Shown here in pieces: positions 31,887 through 38,376 of a DNA stretch of 38,376 bases. The first letter of the stretch is position 1. Every line of letters starts with the position of its first letter. Under the pieces are notes generated by a model. That model had not been told where the DNA came from. It saw only the letters and a list, made by a program, of their open reading frames with translations, and made no database searches. Source of the stretch: Yinghuangia elevatio (GTDB taxonomy: Bacteria > Actinomycetota > Actinomycetes > Streptomycetales > Streptomycetaceae); contig NZ_JBEZFP010000091.1 of the NCBI RefSeq assembly GCF_040649515.1, positions 1-38,376 on the forward strand, given 5' to 3'. The translations under genes were made by a program, and so were the position numbers.

Positions 31887-32466
31887 GCGCGTCCCGGTGC
31901 GCGAGCATGTCGACGACCGCGCGGGCGACTTCGGCCGCGCGGTCCGTCGTCCACAGCTCCGGATCCTCGACCGTCGAGATGAAGTAGCCGCGGACGAGCA
32001 GGAAGAGGATGTCGGCGGCCAGTTCCGGGTCCGGTACGCCCGCGTCCTCGGCCGCGTCGCGCAGTTCGGCCCGCGAGGCGTGCGGCTCCCTGGTCTCCGG
32101 CGATCCGGCGGAGTCCGCGTCGAAGCCCACCGACGACAGCATCTCGACCCACAGCCGGCGCAGCAGCAGGTCGTCTGGGTCGGTGGTGAGGTTCCAGGCG
32201 ACCGTGGCGCGCAGCCGGTCCTCGCCCCGGAGTTCGCCGACGTGGGTGTCCAGGTCCGTGCGCCAGCGGGACTCCGCGGCGTCGACGGCGTTGGTGATCA
32301 GTGCGATCCGGGTGGGCACGTAGTTCGTGACCATCGCCGTGGACCCGCCCAGTTCCTTGGCCACCGCGCGGATGGTGACCGCGCGTGCCCCGTCGCGGGC
32401 GGCGACCGCGAGGGTCGCCTTGGCGATGGCCTTGCGGCGCTGGACTTCGTCGACGTCGATCGGCAT
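31882..32466 (-). CDS. TetR-family regulator, divergent from the CocE/Dpp operon
   Basis: 194 aa. N-terminal helix-turn-helix at about 11-52: KAIAKATLAVAARDGARAVT, IRAVAKELGGSTAMVTNYVP (recognition helix ending in the typical N-Y). The C-terminal ligand domain is all-helical (LWVEMLSSVGFDAD, ADILFLLVRGYFIST). The ATG at 32466 has no RBS; TAGGTT lies 6 nt upstream, so a leaderless transcript is likely. It faces the CocE gene across 166 nt that contain the operator-like repeat at 32516-32537, and is the best candidate to bind both that copy and the one at 21500. It probably acts as a repressor released by the transported compound. Confidence 0.9.
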   Translation of the reverse strand: MPIDVDEVQRRKAIAKATLAVAARDGARAVTIRAVAKELGGSTAMVTNYVPTRIALITNAVDAAESRWRTDLDTHVGELRGEDRLRATVAWNLTTDPDDLLLRRLWVEMLSSVGFDADSAGSPETREPHASRAELRDAAEDAGVPDPELAADILFLLVRGYFISTVEDPELWTTDRAAEVARAVVDMLAHRDAR

Positions 32467-32472
32467 GGCGGC

Positions 32473-32478
32473 AACCTA
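32473..32478 (-). promoter_or_regulatory. -10 box of a probably leaderless tetR transcript
   Basis: On the minus strand TAGGTT (TAnnnT form) ends 6 nt before the ATG at 32466, and there is no ribosome-binding sequence. Confidence 0.45.
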
Positions 32479-32515
32479 GCTCAGTGGGGGCTTGACGTGG
32501 CACATCGCGTGATGC

Positions 32516-32537
32516 AACGTTGTTATATCACATTGTT
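32516..32537. promoter_or_regulatory. Operator-like hyphenated inverted repeat between TetR and CocE genes
   Basis: Left half AACGTTGT, core TATATC, right half ACATTGTT; six of eight arm positions are self-complementary. It shares 15 of 22 positions with 21500-21521. It lies 50-71 nt from the TetR start and 96-117 nt from the CocE start, and is the only strongly AT-rich spot nearby. It is a plausible operator for the adjacent TetR protein. Confidence 0.6.
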
Positions 32538-32542
32538 TTTCT

Positions 32543-32572
32543 CAGGGGTTCCCCTGCGGTTCACCGGTGAAC
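32543..32572. promoter_or_regulatory. Two further inverted repeats in the CocE leader region
   Basis: CAGGGG-TT-CCCCTG (32543-32556) and the perfect 14-bp palindrome GTTCACCGGTGAAC (32559-32572) lie side by side, 60-90 nt before the CocE ATG. They could be a second operator or a leader RNA hairpin. No equivalent pair is seen upstream of the binding-protein gene. Confidence 0.4.
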
Positions 32573-32632
32573 TCCCGGTGACCCCCTTCGCCTTCCCCAG
32601 CATCCGCTGCATTCTCCCGCGTTGGAGCGCAC

Positions 32633-34312
32633 ATGAGCCTTGCCTTCGAGCGCGTCGCCGCGCAGCCGGTCCCCGAACACGCGCGGCAGCACATGGTCCG
32701 CATGCGCGACGGGGTGAGGCTGGCCACCGACGTCTACGGCGCCGGGACCGAGCCCGCACCGACCGTTCTGGTCCGCCTGCCCTACGACAAGAACAGCCGC
32801 TACGTCTTCTTCGAGCAGGTCGCCGAGCGGTTCACCGCCCGCGGCTACGTCATGGTCGTCCAGGACGTCCGCGGCAAGTTCCGCTCCCAGGGCCGCACCC
32901 TCGGCTGGACCGGAGAGGTCGACGACGGCTACGACACCATCGAATGGGTGACCCACCAGCCCTGGTCGGACGGCGTCGTCGGCATGTTCGGCGACTCCTA
33001 CTACGGCTTCACGCAGTGGTCCGCCGTCTCCAGCCAACACCCCGCCCTGCGCGCGATCGTGCCGCGCGTGACGTGCACCGACGTCGTCCCCGGCGTCGCG
33101 ACGGTCGACGCCCGTGCGGAGCGTCAGCCGGGCTGGCTCGAAGGCGCCGACTACCTCGCCCACGTCTGGGTCGACAACGACACCTACGAGTTCGAGCCGG
33201 ACCTGACCACGCGGCCGCTGATCGCCGCGTACGAGCAGGCGTTCACGGCCATCGGGAAGCGCTCGGCGGGCTTCGACCTGGTCGTCGGCGGCATACCGCT
33301 GGCCGCGTACAACGGGCCGCACCCGTACGACGCGCGGCCCGTGCCGGTGCTGCACTGCGTCGGGTGGTTCGACAACCTCGGCGTCGCCCACATGCGCGAC
33401 TACACCGAACTCGCCCGGCGGCCCGGCTGGGCGGCGGTGCAGTACCTGAGCGCCGACAGCACCGACCACGAGAACTACTTCCTCGAACACGCCCCGGTGG
33501 CTCCCGAAACCGACCACATGGTCGACGACGACGCCCTCACGCGCATGCTCGACGCGTACACCGCGCCCGCACTGCGCTTCTTCGACGTGTTCCTGAAGGG
33601 CACCGAGCATCCGGACACGCTGCCGCGCGTGCGCTGGAAGCTCGGCCACGTCGGATGGCGGACGTCAACCTCCTGGCCGCCGCCCGGGGCGACCGCGCTC
33701 GACCTCCACCTCGACGCACCCGCCGCCGCGCCGGGCCCGCTCCCGGGCGGAGTCCTCGGCGAACGGCCCGCGGCACAGGGGGAGTCCGTCGAGTGGCGGT
33801 ACGACCCCGACGATCTCGTACCGTCAGCGGTGGCCAACACCTTCATGCTCTTGCACGACCACCCGGACGAACGGCCCACCGCGGACCGCGACGACGTCCT
33901 CGTCTTCACCACCCCGGCCTTCGAAACGCCGCTGGACCTGGCCGGGCCGGTACGTGCGGAGTTGCACGCCGCGAGCACCGCTCCGACGTACGACCTGTTC
34001 GTCCGCCTCCTCGACGTCGCCCCCGACGGCACCGCCCGGCTCGTCGTGCGCGGTTGCGTGCAGGCGGACGCGCCCGGCGCGTGGGACGTCGACCTCGGGC
34101 ACACGGGCTACCGGGTACGCACCGGGCACCGGCTCGCCCTCACGCTCGCCTCCAGCGACTTCCCGAACCACGTGCCGAACTCCGGCTCCACCGAGAACCC
34201 CTGGTACACCACCGCACCCAAGGCGAGCCTCCAGACCCTGCGCACCGGCCCCGGGCAGCGCTCACGACTGCGCCTGACCGTGCTTCCGGCCGCGTCCGGA
34301 ACCGGGGAGTGA
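32633..34312 (+). CDS. CocE/NonD-type alpha/beta hydrolase (X-Pro peptidase S15 fold)
   Basis: 559 aa. Catalytic alpha/beta domain with MVRMRDGVRLATDVY, oxyanion Tyr51 in LPYDKNSR, QDVRGKFRSQG, nucleophile Ser122 in GDSYYGF, acid Asp247 in GWFDN and His279 in DHENY; then the C-terminal jelly-roll (PepX_C) from about 375, ending NHVPNSGSTENP. The family includes cocaine esterase, glutaryl-7-ACA acylase, alpha-amino-acid ester hydrolase and X-prolyl dipeptidyl peptidase, i.e. hydrolysis of an ester, amide or X-Pro peptide bond. No signal peptide, so it acts in the cytoplasm on imported substrate. It is first in the operon; DppB starts 7 nt after its stop. TTGGAGC precedes the ATG. Confidence 0.9.
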   Translation: MSLAFERVAAQPVPEHARQHMVRMRDGVRLATDVYGAGTEPAPTVLVRLPYDKNSRYVFFEQVAERFTARGYVMVVQDVRGKFRSQGRTLGWTGEVDDGYDTIEWVTHQPWSDGVVGMFGDSYYGFTQWSAVSSQHPALRAIVPRVTCTDVVPGVATVDARAERQPGWLEGADYLAHVWVDNDTYEFEPDLTTRPLIAAYEQAFTAIGKRSAGFDLVVGGIPLAAYNGPHPYDARPVPVLHCVGWFDNLGVAHMRDYTELARRPGWAAVQYLSADSTDHENYFLEHAPVAPETDHMVDDDALTRMLDAYTAPALRFFDVFLKGTEHPDTLPRVRWKLGHVGWRTSTSWPPPGATALDLHLDAPAAAPGPLPGGVLGERPAAQGESVEWRYDPDDLVPSAVANTFMLLHDHPDERPTADRDDVLVFTTPAFETPLDLAGPVRAELHAASTAPTYDLFVRLLDVAPDGTARLVVRGCVQADAPGAWDVDLGHTGYRVRTGHRLALTLASSDFPNHVPNSGSTENPWYTTAPKASLQTLRTGPGQRSRLRLTVLPAASGTGE

Positions 34313-34319
34313 GGCCGCG

Positions 34320-35270
34320 ATGTCGCCGGCATTCGTCGCCACCAGACTCGCGACCCTGGCCGTCACCGTCGTGATCGCCGGCCTTGCCATCCACGGCGCG
34401 CTGTTCCTCGCCCCGGGCGACCCGGCCACGCTGCTCGTCGGCGGCGCGCGCAAGCCCGACCCCGAAGTGCTCGCCCAGATCCACCGCGAGTACCACCTCG
34501 ACGACCCGTTCCTGCAGAGCTGGTGGCACTGGTTCGGCAACTGCCTGCACGGCGACTTCGGCAAGTCGCTCGTCTACCGGGACAGTGTCGGCCACCTCGT
34601 CGCGGCCCGCGCCGGCGACACGTTCGCCCTGGTCGGCTACGCGGCCGTCCTGGTCCTCGTGACCGGAACACTCGCCGGGACCCTCGCGGGACTGCGCGGC
34701 GGCCGGACGGAATCGTTCGTCACCGCGGTGACCGCGGGCGCGATGGCGATCCCGACGTTCATCATGTCGGTACTGCTGATCTGGGTGTTCGCCGTGCAAC
34801 TGCCGTGGTTCCCGGTCTACGGCTCGGGCAGCGGCTTCGTCGGCACGCTGACCCACCTGACCCTGCCGGCCGTCGCCCTGGCCGTCTCGTGGGTGGGGTA
34901 CGTCGCCCAGGTCACCCGCACGTCCGTACGCACCGAACTGCGCTCGGAGCACGTCGAGACGGCGCGCAGCCGCGGCGTCCCCGAGTCGGTGGTCGTCCGG
35001 CGCCACGTGCTCCGCAACGCGTCGGGGCCCATCTTCGCGGTGTCCGGCGTGGGGGTCGCCGGACTCATCGCCACCACGGCGGTCGCCGAACAGGCCTTCG
35101 GCATCGGGGGACTGGGCGCGCTGATGATCGAGGCGGCGGGCAAGCAGGACCTGGCCGTGGTGCAAGCCGTCGCCCTGCTGTTCGTCGTGGTGTTCGTGGT
35201 CGTCAACACGGTCGTCGACCTCGTCAGCGCCGCGCTCGACCCGCGTACCGCACAGAAGGGACGCGCATGA
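34320..35270 (+). CDS. ABC transporter permease, DppB type
   Basis: 316 aa. Six membrane segments in the DppB/OppB order: an N-terminal segment (LAVTVVIAGLAIHGALFLAP) followed by the periplasmic-type region PGDPATLLVGG and YHLDDPFLQSWWHWF, GDFGKSLVYRDSV, then five more. The EAA coupling loop is ETARSRGVPESVVVRRHVLR near 218-238, followed by N-A. GGGGAGTGAGG upstream gives the start. It forms the transmembrane channel with DppC for import of di- or oligopeptide-like substrates. The stop overlaps the DppC start (ATGA). Confidence 0.92.
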   Translation: MSPAFVATRLATLAVTVVIAGLAIHGALFLAPGDPATLLVGGARKPDPEVLAQIHREYHLDDPFLQSWWHWFGNCLHGDFGKSLVYRDSVGHLVAARAGDTFALVGYAAVLVLVTGTLAGTLAGLRGGRTESFVTAVTAGAMAIPTFIMSVLLIWVFAVQLPWFPVYGSGSGFVGTLTHLTLPAVALAVSWVGYVAQVTRTSVRTELRSEHVETARSRGVPESVVVRRHVLRNASGPIFAVSGVGVAGLIATTAVAEQAFGIGGLGALMIEAAGKQDLAVVQAVALLFVVVFVVVNTVVDLVSAALDPRTAQKGRA

Positions 35271-36142
35271 GCGAGCGAAGCAAATTCGTCGACAAAGAGA
35301 TACGCATCGTGGGCGCGGCCGACAAACCGCGACCGCCGCGCGACCGCGTCACCACCGCCGCCGCATGTGTCGTCGGGCTGTTCCTGCTGCTGGCCGTGTT
35401 CGGGCCCCTGGTGGCCCCGCACGACCCGAACGCCGTCGACCCCTTCAACGTCAACGCCGGCCCTTCCGGGGCGCACCTCCTCGGAACGGACGACACCGGC
35501 CGCGACATCCTGTCCCGGATCATCTGCGGCACCCGTGCCAGCCTCACCGCCCCGGCACTCGTGGTCCTGTTCTCCACGATCGCCGGAACCCTGCTGGCGC
35601 TCTGCGCCGCCTGGTTCGGCGGCTGGGCCGACCGGCTGGTCTCCGGCCTGCTCGACGTCGTCTTCGGCTTCCCGGGGCTGATCATGGCCGTCCTGGCGGC
35701 CGCGGTGTTCGGGCCGGGGCCGACGGCGCCGGTGATCGCGCTGTCCATCGCGTACCTCCCGCTGGTCACGCGCGTGGTGCGGTCCGCGGCCATGAAGGAA
35801 CGCGGGCTGCCGTACGTCGCCGCCCTGCACCTGCTCGGCGCGCCCACGCACCGCATCTGGCTGCGGCACCTCCTGCCGAACCTGGCGCCACTCGTCCTGG
35901 TCCAGGCCACCATCGGCTTCGGCTACGCCCTGCTCGACGTCGCGGCAATCTCGTTCATCGGCCTCGGCAGCCAGCCGCCGGATCCCGAGTGGGGGCTCAT
36001 GGTGTCCAACGGCGCCCCCGGCATCCTCGCCGGGCAGCCGCAGCAATCCCTCTACGCCGGCCTCGTGGTGCTCGTCGTCGTGGTCGCGTTCAACCTGCTG
36101 GGATCGGGGCTCTCCCGGCGCCTGCTCGGAGAGGGCACATGA
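35267..36142 (+). CDS. ABC transporter permease, DppC type
   Basis: 291 aa. It opens MSERSKFVDKEIRIVGAADK, then a first membrane segment (ACVVGLFLLLAVFGPLVAP), the DppC-typical HDPNAVDPFN and LLGTDDTGRDILSRIICGTR, and five further segments with the EAA loop YVAALHLLGAPTHRIWLRHL, then P-N. The C-terminal SFIGLGSQPPDPEWGLM is characteristic. Partner of DppB. The first codons are a variant of the recurrent actinomycete ATGAGCGAGCG start element also seen at 18290. Start overlaps the DppB stop, and its stop overlaps DppD (ATGA). Confidence 0.92.
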   Translation: MSERSKFVDKEIRIVGAADKPRPPRDRVTTAAACVVGLFLLLAVFGPLVAPHDPNAVDPFNVNAGPSGAHLLGTDDTGRDILSRIICGTRASLTAPALVVLFSTIAGTLLALCAAWFGGWADRLVSGLLDVVFGFPGLIMAVLAAAVFGPGPTAPVIALSIAYLPLVTRVVRSAAMKERGLPYVAALHLLGAPTHRIWLRHLLPNLAPLVLVQATIGFGYALLDVAAISFIGLGSQPPDPEWGLMVSNGAPGILAGQPQQSLYAGLVVLVVVVAFNLLGSGLSRRLLGEGT

Positions 36143-37146
36143 GCATGAAGCACTCCACACCGCCGTTGCTGGACATCGACGCGCTGCGCATCGACCTGCC
36201 TGTGGGCGGGGCGCCGCGGACCGCCGTACACCGCGCCGACGTCCGCATAGCCGAGGGCGAAGCGGTCGCGCTGGTGGGCGAGTCCGGATCCGGCAAGTCG
36301 CTGACCGCGCGTGCCGTGCTGCGGCTGCTGCCCGAGGGCGCGCGTACGCACGGAGGCCTGCGGTTCGCGGGAGAGTCCGTGCCGGACATGTCCCGCGCAC
36401 GGCTGCGGGAATTCCGGGCGGGCGACGTCGCCATGGTCTTCCAGGATCCGCGCGCCCACATCAACCCGGCGCGCGGCGTCGGCGACTTCCTCATCGAAGG
36501 CCTCACCACCGCGCGGGGCGTCGCGGTGGCCGAGGCCCGGACGAAGGTCGCGGGCATCCTGCGCGAGGTCGGCATCGGCGACGCGGAACGCCGCATGCGG
36601 CAGCGCCCCTGGGAACTCTCCGGAGGCCTCCTGCAACGCGTCATGATCGCCGCGGCGCTCGCCGCCGAGCCGCGGCTGCTGCTCGCCGACGAACCGACCA
36701 CGGCACTCGACGTGACGACCCAGGAGGAGGTCATGGCGATCATCTCCGAGGCCCGCGAAGCACGCGGCCTGGCCATGCTGTTCATCACCCACGACCTGGA
36801 ACTGGCCGCCGCGGTCTGCGACCGCGTGGCGGTCATGTACGCCGGATCGACCGTCGAGGACCTGCCCGCCGCGGCGTTGCACGACGACGCGGCGCACCCG
36901 TACACCCGCGCGCTCCTCGCCTCCCGGCCGTCCGTCGGCGACACGCGAGGCGGACTCCGGGCCATCACGGGCCGCCCGCTGTCCGGCTTCGAGGCCCCGT
37001 CCGGCTGCGCGTTCGCCGCCCGATGTCCCCGGGCTCGCGAGCTGTGCGACGACGAGCCGCCGCGATCGCGCCCCGCCGGCGCGGGCTCCGCCGCCTGCCA
37101 CTTCCCGCACACCCGCGCCCCCGAGGAGGCCGGATCGCATGCTTGA
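36139..37146 (+). CDS. ABC transporter ATPase, DppD type
   Basis: 335 aa. Walker A GESGSGKS at 47-54, Q-loop VFQDPRAHINP, signature LSGGLLQR at 160-167 (Leu in place of the usual Gln or Met), Walker B LLLADEPTTALD with D184-E185, and the H-loop ITHDLELAAAVCDR. The C-terminal extension holds the DppD-type cysteine cluster CAFAARCPRARELC and a last Cys in ACHFP; in structurally studied relatives these bind a 4Fe-4S cluster. Energises uptake together with DppF. Overlaps DppC upstream by 4 nt and DppF downstream by 8 nt. Confidence 0.92.
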   Translation: MSMKHSTPPLLDIDALRIDLPVGGAPRTAVHRADVRIAEGEAVALVGESGSGKSLTARAVLRLLPEGARTHGGLRFAGESVPDMSRARLREFRAGDVAMVFQDPRAHINPARGVGDFLIEGLTTARGVAVAEARTKVAGILREVGIGDAERRMRQRPWELSGGLLQRVMIAAALAAEPRLLLADEPTTALDVTTQEEVMAIISEAREARGLAMLFITHDLELAAAVCDRVAVMYAGSTVEDLPAAALHDDAAHPYTRALLASRPSVGDTRGGLRAITGRPLSGFEAPSGCAFAARCPRARELCDDEPPRSRPAGAGSAACHFPHTRAPEEAGSHA

Positions 37147-37927
37147 GGTCCACAACCTGCGCAAGGTCTACGGCGATTTCGTCGCCGTCGACGACGTCAG
37201 CCTCACCCTTCCCGAGGGCGGGTCGCTGGCGGTGGTGGGGGAGTCGGGCTCGGGGAAGACCACCACCGCACGCATGATCGCGGGCCTGGAGGCGCCGAGC
37301 GGCGGTCACTTCGCGGTGGGCGGCGAACCGCGTCGGCCCGGCCGGGTGGGCGGCGCCGAGCGGCGTACCCGGGCCCGGCAGATCCAGATGGTCTTCCAGG
37401 ACCCGTACTCGTCGCTCGACCGCCGCCAGCGGGTACGCGACGCCGTCGCCGAGGCCGTACGCCTGCACCGCCCGGGCAACGGCGCAGCCGTCGACGACCG
37501 GGTCGCGGAACTCCTCGGCCTGGTCGGCGTGGACGAGCGCCAGGCCCGCTCGCTCCCCAAAGGGCTCTCCGGCGGACAGCGCCAACGCGTCGCGATCGCC
37601 CGGGCTCTCGCCGCCGAGCCACGCGTGCTGATCCTGGACGAGGCGGTCGCCGCCCTGGACGTGTCGATCCAGGCGCAAATCCTGAACCTGCTCGCACAGG
37701 TGCGGGAAAGCACCGGGACGGCACTGCTGTTCATCACCCACGACCTCGCGGCGGTCCCGCACATCAGCGACGAGGTCCTGGTGATGCGCACCGGACGGGT
37801 GGTCGAGCAGGGCCCGGTCGGGCGCGTGTTGGGCGCGCCGCGCGACGCGTACACCCGGCGTCTGATCGAGTCCATCCCCAAGCCCGGCTGGAAGCCGCGG
37901 CGCCGACCGCGCCCGGACGCCGACTGA
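37139..37927 (+). CDS. ABC transporter ATPase, DppF type
   Basis: 262 aa, shorter than typical DppF (about 320) because the C-terminal cysteine extension is absent. Walker A GESGSGKT at 34-41, VFQDPYSSLDRRQRV, signature LSGGQRQR at 143-150, Walker B LILDEAVAALDVS with D167-E168, where Ala replaces the Pro of the usual DEP-x-SALD, and ITHDLAAVPHISDEV. All residues needed for ATP hydrolysis are present. It ends in a basic tail, KPRRRPRPDAD. The start lies inside the DppD gene. With no binding protein in this operon, the lipoprotein at 21612 is the likely partner. Confidence 0.9.
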   Translation: MLEVHNLRKVYGDFVAVDDVSLTLPEGGSLAVVGESGSGKTTTARMIAGLEAPSGGHFAVGGEPRRPGRVGGAERRTRARQIQMVFQDPYSSLDRRQRVRDAVAEAVRLHRPGNGAAVDDRVAELLGLVGVDERQARSLPKGLSGGQRQRVAIARALAAEPRVLILDEAVAALDVSIQAQILNLLAQVRESTGTALLFITHDLAAVPHISDEVLVMRTGRVVEQGPVGRVLGAPRDAYTRRLIESIPKPGWKPRRRPRPDAD

Positions 37928-37928
37928 C

Positions 37929-37948
37929 CGACCCGCCCTGCCGGGTCG
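37929..37948 (+). terminator. Possible weak terminator or attenuator after DppF
   Basis: CGACCCG (37929-37935) pairs with CGGGTCG (37942-37948) around CCCTGC, directly after the DppF stop. The stem is only 7 bp, so transcription may read through into the DUF3237 gene. Confidence 0.35.
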
Positions 37949-38044
37949 CCCACGCGCCCGACCGATTTGCAGGCCGGGCGGACCCGGTCCGCAGCTTTGC
38001 ACCGCGGCGCGACCACCGCGCCACCCCACGATCAAGGAGAGACC

Positions 38045-38376
38045 ATGTCCTTCGCACCCGCCCTCGAGTTCGTGTTCGAAATCAGGGCCCAGGTGTCCGA
38101 AACCCTGCACATCGGCCACGGCGACGGCGAGATCACGGAGTTCACGCCCATCGTCGGCGGCAGCGTGAGCGGCCCGCGGCTCACCGGCAAGGTGCTGGCC
38201 GGGGGCGGGGACTGGAGCAGCACGCGCGGCGAGATCTGCGAACTGGAGGCCCGCTACCTCGTGCAGGCCGACGACGGCTCGGTCGTCGACATCGTCAACC
38301 GCGGCTTCTACCACCCCGACCCCGACAGCCCCGACCAGCACGACGGAGACGTCAAGGTCTCCGAGGCCGGCCACTA
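38045..38376 (+). CDS. DUF3237 family protein (partial, cut by the window end)
   Basis: At least 110 codons, open at the right edge. AAGGAGA lies 4-5 nt before the ATG. The sequence MSFAPALEFVFEIRAQVSET, then GEITEFTPIVGGSVSGPRLTG, KVLAGGGDWSS, GEICELEARYLVQADDGSVV and NRGFYHPD matches the beta-barrel DUF3237 family, full proteins being about 150 aa. The function is unestablished; members often lie beside aromatic, steroid or ester catabolic genes. It starts 117 nt after DppF and may be the last gene of the CocE/Dpp operon. Confidence 0.85.
   Translation, partial: MSFAPALEFVFEIRAQVSETLHIGHGDGEITEFTPIVGGSVSGPRLTGKVLAGGGDWSSTRGEICELEARYLVQADDGSVVDIVNRGFYHPDPDSPDQHDGDVKVSEAGH

Overview
The window is very GC-rich, with strong third-position GC, GTG starts, ATGA/GTGA overlaps between consecutive genes, and several genes that look leaderless. 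This fits a filamentous actinomycete of the Streptomyces type; the genus cannot be fixed from the sequence alone. No rRNA, tRNA, CRISPR array, transposase or phage gene was seen.

Layout. (1) 78-1139: a PRC-barrel/DUF2382 stress protein on the minus strand behind a SigB-like promoter. (2) 1554-4780: a divergent unit with an N-acyl-D-amino-acid deacylase-type amidohydrolase one way and an SDR dehydrogenase plus MarR regulator the other. (3) 4898-13499: mostly housekeeping or stand-alone genes: adenylosuccinate lyase (purB), two small frameshifted gene remnants, a YjbR-like protein, a YihY membrane protein, a Tat-exported PhoD-like phosphatase, a SnoaL-like protein, an alpha/beta hydrolase and a B12-binding radical SAM enzyme. 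(4) 13557-21097: a small unknown protein, a divergent AraC regulator and Fsr-like MFS exporter, an amidase behind a perfect 16-bp palindrome, an unknown protein with a coupled leader ORF, a thioester-reductase-like SDR and a lipoprotein. (5) 21612-38376: a large catabolic region.

Region 5 holds four transcription units. They are an orphan family-5 substrate-binding lipoprotein plus amidase; a MarR gene divergent from an operon of acyl-CoA ligase, enoyl-CoA hydratase, acetoacetyl-CoA synthetase, a 3-hydroxyacyl/carnitine-dehydrogenase-like enzyme and an amidohydrolase-2 protein; a TetR gene; and, divergent from it, a CocE-type hydrolase followed by DppB, DppC, DppD and DppF-type ABC components. 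A DUF3237 gene is cut by the right edge. The Dpp operon has no binding protein of its own and the binding protein has no permease. Both units carry a related 22-bp hyphenated inverted repeat about 90-95 nt before their first start codon, and one copy sits in the intergenic region next to the TetR gene. The simplest reading is one regulon for uptake, cytoplasmic ester/amide hydrolysis and CoA-dependent breakdown of an acylated, amide- or peptide-like compound. The substrate is not identifiable from sequence.

Strong hairpins separate most units. The one at 31859-31886 even contains the TetR stop codon.
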